In this document: piece by piece, positions 35,906-43,795 of the stretch
How the letters are laid out: each line of letters begins with the position of its first letter
Position numbering within the stretch: position 1 is the stretch's first letter
Assembly (NCBI GenBank): GCA_965205915.1
Contig: OZ242191.1
Location: 1,116,001-1,180,000 of the forward strand
Reading direction: 5' to 3'
Length of the DNA stretch: 64,000 nucleotides
Source of the DNA: VXMO01 sp965205915
GTDB lineage: Bacteria > Chloroflexota > Dehalococcoidia > UBA6926
The notes under the pieces: model-generated
Database searches by the model: none
The model's input: only the letters and a program-made list of their open reading frames with translations
What the model was told of the DNA's origin: nothing
Program-made: the position numbers and the translations under genes

Positions 35906-37180
35906 ATGAAACCGACACGAGCTTTCCTGCGCGGCTTGGTCGTAACGTCCGCCGCAAGCCTTGGCGCCGCCGCCATCATTATCCTGGCCGGCTGCAACAT
36001 CGGCGGCGTTGAAGAGGAAACCATCCAGGTCACGTACGAGGCTGACCCGGTCTCCGATGCGTTCCCGACCGCAACCCCGCGTGATGCGACGGAAACGCCG
36101 CAGAGTTCAGTCGAGACGACATCAACCGCGCCATCGGGGCCAACATCGGCGCCTCGCGTGTTGGAACGCGACTTGAACGTCGTGACGCTGCTGGGCAAGG
36201 ACGGGATCCCCGCGATACGCTCGCCGGAGCTTGTGAACGCGGCGGACGCGGAGGCGTGGATGAACGCGGATGAGCCGATCATCGGCGTGGAAATCGATGG
36301 TGACGCCCGCGCGTATCCGACGGCGATGCTCAGTCGCCATGAAATCGTCAATGACACTGTAGGAGGCGCGCCACTAGCGGTCACGTGGTGACCACTCTGC
36401 TACACGGCCATCGTGTATGGCCGAGAGGTGGACGGGGAACTGCTGACGTTTGGCGTGTCCGGCAAGCTCATCCTGAATAATCTGGTCATGTTCGATGACC
36501 AGACGGATTCCGAGTGGAGCCAGGCCTACGGCATTGCCATCTCAGGCCCGCATGAGGGCGCAAGCCTGGAGCTTGTAGCATCGCGGCTGATGTCATGGGA
36601 GGCGTGGAAGGGTCTGTACCCGGATACGCAGGTGCTGGATAAGCGCGGCCTGTACCGGGTGGATAACTACGAAACCTATTACACGGGCTCGCAACTCGGG
36701 GTGCTGGGACGAAAGGTCCGCGATAACAGGCTGGGCGTGAAGGATTTTGTGCTCGGCGTCGAGATCGGGACGGCAAAGCGCGCCTATGCCTACAACGATC
36801 TGGCTGAGACGCCGATTGTGAACGATTCGCTCGGCGGCCTGGAAGTGGTTGTTATCCATGAGCCGGATGCGGGGTTTGCAGCGGCGTGGAGTCGGGTACT
36901 CGATGACGCGGCGTATGAGATTGCCCTCGGCCCGTTCGGCATGAACGCGCCGGATATCCTGACGTTTGAGAGCGCAAACGCGGCGCAGCTACGATCCGCG
37001 CCCGCGACATCGGGGACGGTGATGCGGGATCGGGAGACGGGGACGGTGTGGAGCGCGGGCACCGGCGAGGCAATCTCAGGCCCGCTAGAAGGCGCGAAGC
37101 TGGTTCAGATTCCGACAACGCCCTCATTCTGGTTCGCATGGGTAGATTTGTTCCCGGACACGAGCGTGTGGGGGGAGTAG
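35906..37180 (+). CDS. DUF3179 lipoprotein with in-frame UGA, candidate selenoprotein (W-U-P-L-C)
   Basis: 424 residues if TGA 36389-36391 is read as selenocysteine (residue 162). Signal peptide with a perfect lipobox LAGC, then a Thr/Ser/Pro linker, then a full DUF3179 domain. The family motif VTWCPLC appears here as VTW-[TGA]-PLC. Frame and similarity continue without a break into VSGKLILNNLVMFDDQT and DSEWSQAYGIAISG, ending at 37180. UxxC replaces CxxC, so a thiol/selenol redox role outside the membrane is likely. A SECIS-like hairpin follows the TGA. The alternative, one nonsense mutation in a pseudogene, is weakened by the two thioredoxin genes with the same change. Function of DUF3179 itself is unknown. 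Confidence 0.78.
36389..36431 (+). promoter_or_regulatory. SECIS-like element in the DUF3179 gene
   Basis: Directly after TGA: lower stem CCAC (36392-36395) with GTGG (36428-36431), upper perfect 6-bp stem GGCCAT/ATGGCC (36406-36411, 36417-36422), apical loop CGTGT. The loop G (36413) is 22 bases after the TGA, within the usual bacterial range. Confidence 0.65.
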
Positions 37181-37188
37181 GGGGCTGG

Positions 37189-37914
37189 CTACGTCTTCAG
37201 CCTTACGTGGAAGACGGTAGCGCCGCCACGAGGCTTAGTCTGACGGAGTTCAAACAGATCTTCGTTACTCTTGATAAGTTGCGAAAGTTGTTTGTGGCCG
37301 TAAGTGCGGGGATCGAACGCGGGGTCAATTTTCCTTAGGTAGTTACCGACAGCTCCCAAGTGGGACCAACCATCTTCCTGTACGGTTTCCTCTATTGCCC
37401 GAGTAACCATCACAGCCCATGCAGGAGCCTCTTCCGTATCGATTTGATCGGTCTCTTTGGCTTTAGACCTGTTCTGCGGGCCCAGGTTCTCCACATACAC
37501 AAACACCTCGCAGGCTTTGACAAACGCCTCAGGCGTCTGGAACCTGCCCATGCCCATCACAAAGAGTCCTTTCTCACGTATACGAGTGGCCAATCGGGTG
37601 TAATCGCTATCGCTGGAGACGATGCAGAATCCTTGAACAGTGCCGCTATGCAAGATGTCCATGGCGTCGATGATTAGTGCGCTGTCGGTGGCATTCTTGC
37701 CGGTTGTATATCGGAATTGCTGCATAGGCTGGAGGGCATGAGTGTGAAGAACGTTCTTCCAGCCGGACATGTTTTGCTCAGTCCAGTCACCATAAATGCG
37801 GCGGGTTGTTACCTGGCCGTACTTGGCAGCTTCAGCCAAAACATGCTCGATCAGTTTTGGCTGGGCGTTATCGCCGTCAATCAGCATTGCGATGGCGCGG
37901 GATTCGGTGGTCAT
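37189..37914 (-). CDS. NYN domain-OST-HTH (LOTUS) RNA-binding nuclease-like protein
   Basis: 241 residues from ATG 37914; the longer open frame upstream is REP sequence and unrelated. Residues 7-140 are a LabA/NYN domain with AMLIDGDNAQ (first acidic site), TTGKNATDSALIIDAMD and IVSSDSDYTRLATRIRE. Residues 165-238 are an OST-HTH/LOTUS module (WSHLGAVGNYLRKIDPAFDP). The pair is a common bacterial arrangement: a metal-dependent RNase domain plus an RNA-binding winged helix. Probably acts in RNA turnover. Convergent with the DUF3179 gene, 8 bases apart. Confidence 0.82.
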   Translation of the reverse strand: MTTESRAIAMLIDGDNAQPKLIEHVLAEAAKYGQVTTRRIYGDWTEQNMSGWKNVLHTHALQPMQQFRYTTGKNATDSALIIDAMDILHSGTVQGFCIVSSDSDYTRLATRIREKGLFVMGMGRFQTPEAFVKACEVFVYVENLGPQNRSKAKETDQIDTEEAPAWAVMVTRAIEETVQEDGWSHLGAVGNYLRKIDPAFDPRTYGHKQLSQLIKSNEDLFELRQTKPRGGATVFHVRLKT

Positions 37915-37955
37915 GGCTGATATTCTACCGTATTTGGCGCTGCTTACGCCGTGAT

Positions 37956-37985
37956 GGATTCCCGTGTCAAGCACGGGAATGACGG
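37956..37985. repeat. REP-like palindrome, copy 6
   Basis: GGATTCCCGTG-TCAAG-CACGGGAATGAC: 10-base arms CATTCCCGTG-type with a different loop from the other copies. Confidence 0.6.
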
Positions 37986-38005
37986 GGTTGGGGGGCAGGG
38001 AGGAT

Positions 38006-38029
38006 GGATTCCGGCTTTCGCCGGAATGA
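38006..38029. repeat. REP-like palindrome, copy 7
   Basis: GGATTCCGGCTTTCGCCGGAATGA, stem TTCCGGC/GCCGGAA. Tandem with copy 6 in the 210-base gap before the hydrolase. Confidence 0.6.
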
Positions 38030-38124
38030 GGGGGCGGGGGGTGCCACCTCTCACCGTCGCGCTTGCTACAATGGCGACGTTGGTTTCGGAGAGTGTACGG
38101 GGATTGGGGTAGGAGGGTTTCAAG

Positions 38125-38967
38125 ATGACCGCAACGCAGGTTCAGGAGAAGTTTGTCACCGTCAATGGGGTGAAGCTCCGCTATTTCGATTACGGGACTG
38201 AGGGCAAGATGCCGATGGTGTGCCTGCATGGACACACGGGGCAGGCCCATATCTGGGATGAGTTTGCGGAGGCGATGGCGCCCAATTTCCACGTCGTCAC
38301 CATCGATCAGCGCGGCCACGGTGGCAGTGAACATGCCTCAACCGGCTACATGCGCGATCGATTCGTTGAGGATCTGGATGAGCTGGTCGTGGCGCTGGGG
38401 TTTGATCGGTTCGTGCTGGTCGGCCTCTCGATGGGCGGCTGGCATTCTCTGCTCTACACGGGCGAGAAGCACCCTGAGAAGGTGGAGCGCATCGTCATCG
38501 TCGACATCGGGCCGGAATCGAGCGAGAGGGCGCAGCAGGAGTGGGGCAATCGCCCGCCGACGCCCATGTCGTTTGCCAGTGTCGATGAGGCTGTCGCGTC
38601 GGCGCGTTCCGGCAACCCCTGGGCATCGGATGAGCGGCTTCGCAAGGACACTGAGGACAAGCTGAAGCAGACGTCGGACGGCGCATGGACGTGGAAGGCG
38701 GACGAGGCCCTATACAACGTCCCGCTCGCGGACGGCACGGATGAGACGCTGATCAACCGCTACTGGAAGGCGCTGGAGACCATCGAGCAACCAATCCTCG
38801 AGGTGCGCGGGCTGGAGAGCCCCCTGCTCGATGACAAACTCAAGGACAAGATGATTGCGACGGCTAAAAACCTGTCATGGGTGGATGTGCCGGAGGCGGG
38901 CCACGTCGTAACGGTGGACAAGCCACAGGAGTTCATCGCCGTGACGCGGGAGTTTTTGGGGGTGTAG
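38125..38967 (+). CDS. Alpha/beta hydrolase
   Basis: 280 residues, ATG start with AGGAGGG upstream. Classic fold marks: oxyanion-hole segment CLHGHTGQAHIW (about 32-43), nucleophile elbow GLSMGGW (Ser about 102), acidic strand ending VDIGPES, and the catalytic His in EAGHVVTVDKP near the C-terminus. A soluble esterase, lipase or C-C hydrolase; the substrate cannot be read from sequence. Neighbours give no pathway. Confidence 0.85.
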   Translation: MTATQVQEKFVTVNGVKLRYFDYGTEGKMPMVCLHGHTGQAHIWDEFAEAMAPNFHVVTIDQRGHGGSEHASTGYMRDRFVEDLDELVVALGFDRFVLVGLSMGGWHSLLYTGEKHPEKVERIVIVDIGPESSERAQQEWGNRPPTPMSFASVDEAVASARSGNPWASDERLRKDTEDKLKQTSDGAWTWKADEALYNVPLADGTDETLINRYWKALETIEQPILEVRGLESPLLDDKLKDKMIATAKNLSWVDVPEAGHVVTVDKPQEFIAVTREFLGV

Positions 38968-39043
38968 GCAAGCCACGTCATTGCCGACTTGATCGGGAAT
39001 TCAGAGGAGAAGGCCGCCCCGCAGGAGTGGCTATAATATCGAC

Positions 39044-39397
39044 ATGGGACATGTGCATGTAAGGACGGAAATCGCCAACGTCGATGGCACTCGCTCGACA
39101 GAAGTCGAAGCCATGGTGGACACCGGCGCGACGTACACATTTCTCCCCGGCGCGATGCTGCGGGAGTTGGGGGTTGAGCCGACGCGCACGTCTGAATTTC
39201 AGCTGGCGAGCGGGGAGACCGTTCAGTACGCGCGAGGAGAGGCGGTCGTTCGCATAAACGGCTTTGCCCAGACCACGCCGGTCATATTTGGTGACGACGC
39301 TGCGGCGCCACTCATCGGTGTGTTCACCCTGGAACAACTGGAACTCGCCGTTGACCCTGTCGCCGGCGCCCTGATTCCCGCGAAGCTAAGGCTGTGA
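39044..39397 (+). CDS. Retropepsin-like aspartic protease family protein, copy 2
   Basis: 117 residues, ATG start. Asp26 in VDTGATYTFLPGAML, then FQLASGETVQYARGEAVV and VIFGDDAAAPLIGVF. It aligns without gaps to copies 1 and 3 around the active site. DTGA is the usual retroviral-type triad plus Ala. Expected to be a small homodimeric protease. No signal peptide. It follows the hydrolase by 76 bases. Confidence 0.75.
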   Translation: MGHVHVRTEIANVDGTRSTEVEAMVDTGATYTFLPGAMLRELGVEPTRTSEFQLASGETVQYARGEAVVRINGFAQTTPVIFGDDAAAPLIGVFTLEQLELAVDPVAGALIPAKLRL

Positions 39398-40318
39398 CGG
39401 GGGGGCCGCGCTACACCGAATCGTCTGTTGTAGTGGGCTGTTCGGGTCTCCTTTCGTTTCTTGTCGATTGGGTCTTGGGGGAACGCATCGCTGTCGGTTC
39501 CTGGCTGCTGGTCGATCTGGGCGGGCGGCGGCGCGTTTGTAGAGATCGCGTTCCGGGGCGGCCGACCTCCCAGTTGGTCTGCCGCGGTCCGGCTCTCCGT
39601 GCCAGGTGCGCGTACAGGGGACGCCTGACGCTGAGCGGGTTCGGCTGCGCCAGCAGTTGCCGTTCGGGGTGGGCACGGGCCGACATTGTGGCATCGGCCA
39701 TGTACCCGGTCTCCCGCTGGGCGCACAAAGGCGCCGGTCGGGAGATTCGTCCCTCACCCTCGTCACGCTCTTAGGCGCAAGGGGTGGGATCCATGCTCGC
39801 ACGGTCGCGTTTGCCACGTCGCAACTGTGCGCCATGCGCTCGATGTCATTGCCGCAATGGCATCTGACCCGCGTCGAGCACGGTATCGTCGGACAGCCTC
39901 GCCAGGGTCATGGCATGTGATGAGGCCGCTTCACGCTTCCGGCAGCCCACCGTCGCGTCCACCGGGTTGGTGGTTCAGCCGTGGTTCCCTGCCAGGTCAC
40001 TAGAGGATCTCTTGACAGCGATGCGTTCCCTTGCAGGGAGCGCCCTCCTTATTTGCGCTCCCGGGGATGGTGGTGGCGGCGCGGCTGCTAGCGCGCTGTG
40101 CCGCCGGGGGTATTTCTGAACTTCGCGTTCTACCCTGAGCAGCCGATACACGTCGATCTTCGCGTTCCGGACTGTAGGGTAGTTGTCGCTTGGGGTGACT
40201 ATAGGACAGGTGTTTTGCTTGGGTCAAGGCGGGGTGGCAAAAAAGGGCTGTCGCCGTATCAAGGACAGGGCGAGCTTTTTGCGGGAAAGATGGGGGGGTG
40301 AAAGGGCCGGCCTGACCC
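39398..40318. other. 921-base stretch without a convincing gene
   Basis: Six frames give only Arg/Pro/Ser-rich shadow ORFs. It holds a 17-bp inverted repeat (GGGAACGCATCGCTGTC at 39479-39495, its complement at 40014-40030) and an 8-bp hairpin GGGAGCGC/GCGCTCCC (40036-40062). I looked for RNase P, tmRNA and SRP RNA signatures and saw none. It could be a degraded gene or mobile element. Confidence 0.5.
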
Positions 40319-40678
40319 CTACAGGTGATACGGGCCGGCGGCCGGCATTAGTTGTTTGTGGACGGGATCGACGATTAGTTCGAGCCCTTCTAGTGTGTAG
40401 GCGCCCAAGAGTGGCTCGCTGTCGTCCGGACCGAAGATGACGAATGTCGGCGCGTTGCCGCCGTTTATTGCTATGCGCGCTTCGCCGACGGGCAACTCAT
40501 GCACACGTCCATCTGCCATCGCGAATTGTCCCACTCGCACGACGTTGATGCCCAGGTCACGCAACATGTTGCCGGGCAGCATTGAATAGCGGGCTCCCGT
40601 GCCCACAAGAGCCTCTACCTCACGGGAATCCTGTCCCGAGAGACTTGCGATGGTTAGTTTTGTGCTGAATAGGACCAT
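40319..40678 (-). CDS. Retropepsin-like family protein, copy 3, catalytic Asp replaced by Gly
   Basis: 119 residues, ATG start. Same layout as copies 1 and 2: TKLTIASLSGQDSREVEALV, then GTGARYSMLPGNMLRDLG, FAMADGRVHELPVG, VIFGPDD and LLGAYTLEGLEL. The catalytic residue 26 is Gly (GGC) where Asp (GAC) is expected, so this copy should be inactive alone. The rest is intact, which argues against plain decay. It sits 30 bases downstream of the thioredoxin-like gene on the same strand, so it may be the last gene of that operon. Confidence 0.75.
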   Translation of the reverse strand: MVLFSTKLTIASLSGQDSREVEALVGTGARYSMLPGNMLRDLGINVVRVGQFAMADGRVHELPVGEARIAINGGNAPTFVIFGPDDSEPLLGAYTLEGLELIVDPVHKQLMPAAGPYHL

Positions 40679-40708
40679 GACGCAATTCTACACGGCTTGC
40701 CCGCTACC

Positions 40709-41569
40709 CTACCCTGCCACCTCATCCAGTACTTCTCGCCATTTGGTGGGGGAGAGGCTGCCGTAGCCGCCCCGGTAGGTGATGACTCCGTTGGCGTTGA
40801 TGACGACCTTTGATGACTGTTGGAGGATGCGGTATTCGAGGACTATATCGGCGTCGAATACCGCCATTTCCCACATGTAGCCGTTTTTCCCTGCAAATTC
40901 ACGGATCTTGCTCGCACCCTCGGTTGGGTCTTGCTCGACGCCGAGTATGGTCACCCGGCCTTCATAGTCCGGGTAGATGCTTTTGAGAGTCCGTAACTCG
41001 AACTGACATGTCGGTCACCAGCTTGCGAAGAAATATAGGACGACGGGCTGGCTGGCCTGTTTGAAGTCCGTTAGGGAGCGGGTGATGCCATCAATGGTCG
41101 TCACTTCAAAGTCCGGCGCGGATTGGCCGACGCGGTTGCCGGACTGGGGCGGCGACGGGGTCGGTGTGTTTGTCGGCGGGATGGCGGTTGGCGGAACGGG
41201 GGTTAGAGGCACCGTGGTTGGGGTATCCGCCGGTGGCGCTGCTGGTGTGGTGGCCGGATGAGCCAGCCTTGTCGCTACAGCCGTAGGCGTGGCTTCAAGG
41301 GTGCCGCTGCCGCTGACTGTTGGATCGATGAGTGTCGCGTCTGAAACAGACGTGGACGTTGGCGTCGGAGGGACAGGCACCGATGTGTTAGTGGGACTTG
41401 TCTGAATGGGCGCGACCGTCGTAGGGGTCACTGTATCGCTCGGCGGTGACGGAATGATAACGTCGTCCCCCATGTTTTGGCACGCCGCCACTCCAACCAC
41501 GACCACTGCGGCGGCAATGGCTAATGCGAATCCTCGCGAGAATCGACGCTGTAGCGGGGCGAGTGACAT
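40709..41569 (-). CDS. Thioredoxin-like (AhpC/TSA-TlpA type) lipoprotein with in-frame UGA, candidate selenoprotein 1
   Basis: 286 residues if TGA at 41015-41017 is selenocysteine (residue 185). Signal peptide with lipobox-like GVAAC, then a long Thr/Pro/Ser linker (about 30-140). The thioredoxin fold follows: APDFEVTTIDGITRSLTDF, VVLYFFASW, then [TGA]-PTC, where WCPTC or WCxxC is the family active site. It continues in frame with QFELRTLKSIYPDY, VTILGVEQDPTEG and SSKVVINANGVITYRGGYG, the cis-Pro region having Ser-Ser instead. A paralogue lies 22 bases upstream in the same operon. Likely an extracytoplasmic selenol/thiol oxidoreductase tethered to the membrane. Confidence 0.8.
40988..41017 (-). 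promoter_or_regulatory. SECIS-like hairpin in thioredoxin-like gene 1
   Basis: Starting ten bases after the TGA: stem AGTTCG/CGGACT (one G-U pair), loop AGTTA. Loop G is base 18 after the TGA. Same position and size as in the neighbouring paralogue. Confidence 0.65.
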
Positions 41570-41591
41570 CTCAGTTGTCCGGCGTGGCAGC

Positions 41592-42179
41592 TTACGCCGT
41601 CACGGCCTCTAGGGCCTCGCGCCATGTGTTGGCGGACGACGAGCCGGGTGTGCCGCGCAGCGTGATGATTCCGTTTCCATCGATTAGAACTTTGGACGGT
41701 TGGCGGCTGATGCCAAAGTCGCTCATGACGTCCGCATGATGAATCGCCATATCCCACGTGTAGCCCTGCTGCGCGGCATAGCCATCTATCGTCTCGGCGG
41801 ACTCGGACGGGTCTACATCAACGGCGATGAAGGCGACATCATCCTGGAAGTCGGGGTACACATCCTTGATGGTCCGCAACTCGGACCGGCAAGACGGTCA
41901 CCAACTTGCGAAGAAGTAGACGACGACTGGCTGGTTGGCCTGTTTGAAATCGGTAAGGGAGCGTGTGACGCCGGATGTCGTGGTGATGGTGAAGTCCGGC
42001 GCGAGGTTGCCGACGCGGTTGCCGAGTTCGGGCGCGGCATCGGTTGGCGTATCGGCGGGCGGCTCCGCAGGCGTGTCTTCCGCCGCCTTCGTGCCACACG
42101 CGACGGCGAGCATCATCAGGGCCGCCATGAGCAACGCGCCGATCAGCAATCCGGGCATTGACTGCATTCGTAGGGTCAC
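41592..42179 (-). CDS. Thioredoxin-like (AhpC/TSA-TlpA type) lipoprotein with in-frame UGA, candidate selenoprotein 2
   Basis: 195 residues if TGA at 41898-41900 is selenocysteine (residue 94). GTG start with GGAGGCGGA upstream. Signal peptide ends at LAVAC, a lipobox. A short Pro/Ala/Thr linker is followed by APDFTITTTSGVTRSLTDF, VVVYFFASW, [TGA]-PSC, then RSELRTIKDVYPDFQDD and VAFIAVDVDPSES, and the cis-Pro strand RQPSKVLIDGNGI. WUPSC stands where WCPSC is normal. It lies 17 bases after hyuB and 22 before its paralogue, so all belong to one minus-strand operon. Probably reduces disulfides or peroxides outside the membrane. Confidence 0.82.
41871..41900 (-). promoter_or_regulatory. SECIS-like hairpin in thioredoxin-like gene 2
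   Basis: Perfect stem GGTCCG/CGGACC with loop AGTTG starting ten bases after the TGA, plus an outer CTTG/CAAG stem across a 2x2 internal loop. Loop G is base 18 after the TGA. Confidence 0.7.
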
Positions 42180-42196
42180 GATTCCGCCTCCTCCGC

Positions 42197-43795
42197 CTAT
42201 GGCTCGCCCCAGCCGCCGCCACCGGGTGTCTCAATGGTAAGCCTGTCGCCAGCATAAACGTCAATGGTGACGCTGGCCGGCAGGGTATTTTCCGTGTCCT
42301 CATCCATTCTACGCATCGTGTTTCTTCCGGGCGCGCCGTCACCGCCTCCCGCGAGGCCCCATGCGCCACGAGAACGCCTCTCTGTTAGCAAAGAGACCGT
42401 GGCGTCGCCCAGGAACTCCACTGTGCGGATCAGACCATCGCCGCCGCGGAATCGGCCATCGCCGCCGGAGCCGCGACGCACGCCGTACTCAAGCACGCGA
42501 AACGGGTACTGGTATTCGAGCGCCTCGATGGGCGTGTTGAGGGTGTTGGTCATGTGGCTGTGGATGGCGGATTCGCCCGGCCCTTCGGGACTCGCGCCAA
42601 CCCCGCCCGCGAGCGTTTCATAGTAGGCGTATGGCTGGCCGGTGCGGGGATCAGCGCCGCCGATGGTGACGTTGTTCATGGTTCCCTGGCTCGCGGCGGG
42701 GATTTTTTGGGGGAGGACGGGAGCGAGCGCGCCAAAGACGACATCGACGATGCGCTGGGATGTTTCCACGTTGCCAGCCGCGACTGCGCGGGGCGGACGC
42801 GGATTGACCAGCGAACCCTCCGGCGTGATCACCTCCACCGATGCGAATGAGCCGTGGTTGGCGGGGGCGCGTGGGCCTGCGAGGCATCGGACACAGTACT
42901 GGACGGCGGAGACGGTGACAGCCCGCACGGCGTTGATGTTGCTCAGGGGCTGCTCAGGTGATGTGCCGGTGAAATCGACTGTCAGCGCGCCCTTGCCGTC
43001 GCTGCTGATGGTGACGGCGATGCGGGGGCGTTCCGCGCCGGGCGTCGGCGGTTCCATGTCGTCGGTGAATGTGAACTGCCCTGCCGGAATCTCGCGGAGG
43101 GCGCTGCGTACGAGACGCTCGGCGTAGTCGATCAGGGCCTCGCCGTGCTCCGTAACCGTCTGCCAGCCGTAGCGGGTGATGAGGCCGGTGTATCGACCCT
43201 CGCCGATGCGGTTGGCGGCGATCTGCGCGGCAAGATCGCCACGACGTTCATCCGGCGTGCGCACGTTACGCATGAATAGCTCGATAGCCTCTTCATTCAA
43301 CGCGCCGGCGCGGGCGAGCTTGATGGGCGGGATGATGAACCCTTCCTGGTAAATGGACGTGGAGGCGGGCATTGAGCCGGGGGCCATGCCGCCGACATCG
43401 GCGTGGTGGGCGCGGGTTGCGACGAAACCGGCGAGAGCGCCGGGCTGGGCATCAGACACGTCGTCAGGAATGAATACGGGTGAGATGAGGGTCAAGTCAG
43501 GAAGATGTGTGCCGCCCAAGTAGGGATCATTGAGGGCGATGAGGTCGCCGGGCTCGAATGAATCGAACCGGTCGATGGCGGCTCGAACGGAGGCGGGCAT
43601 CGCGCCGAGATGCACGGGGATGTGCTCTGCCTGCGCCAGAATGCGGCCTGCCGCGTCGAACACGGCGCACGAGTAATCGCGGCGCTCCTTGATGTTGGGC
43701 GACCACGCCGTGCGCCCCAGCACCGCGCCCATCTCTTCCGCTATGGAGGCAAAGAGCCGCCGGAAAACCTCCAGGGAGATTGCGTCCACGCTCAT
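42197..43795 (-). CDS. hyuB: Hydantoinase B/oxoprolinase-type subunit
   Basis: 532 residues from ATG 43795, which overlaps the hyuA stop (ATGA). HyuB marks: EVFRRLFASIAEEMGAVL near the N-terminus, ERRDYSCAVFDAAGRILAQA, LNDPYLGGTHLPDL (metal and substrate region) and a Gly-rich C-terminus with GGDGRFRGGDG. With HyuA it forms an ATP-dependent hydrolase or carboxylase of the hydantoinase/oxoprolinase/acetone carboxylase group. The exact substrate (N-methylhydantoin, 5-oxoproline or other) cannot be told. Downstream come the two selenoprotein-like thioredoxins. Confidence 0.88.
   Translation of the reverse strand: MSVDAISLEVFRRLFASIAEEMGAVLGRTAWSPNIKERRDYSCAVFDAAGRILAQAEHIPVHLGAMPASVRAAIDRFDSFEPGDLIALNDPYLGGTHLPDLTLISPVFIPDDVSDAQPGALAGFVATRAHHADVGGMAPGSMPASTSIYQEGFIIPPIKLARAGALNEEAIELFMRNVRTPDERRGDLAAQIAANRIGEGRYTGLITRYGWQTVTEHGEALIDYAERLVRSALREIPAGQFTFTDDMEPPTPGAERPRIAVTISSDGKGALTVDFTGTSPEQPLSNINAVRAVTVSAVQYCVRCLAGPRAPANHGSFASVEVITPEGSLVNPRPPRAVAAGNVETSQRIVDVVFGALAPVLPQKIPAASQGTMNNVTIGGADPRTGQPYAYYETLAGGVGASPEGPGESAIHSHMTNTLNTPIEALEYQYPFRVLEYGVRRGSGGDGRFRGGDGLIRTVEFLGDATVSLLTERRSRGAWGLAGGGDGAPGRNTMRRMDEDTENTLPASVTIDVYAGDRLTIETPGGGGWGEP

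Noticed and set aside
39398..40318. RNase P RNA, tmRNA or SRP RNA
   Set aside because: None of their conserved core strings were found on either strand.
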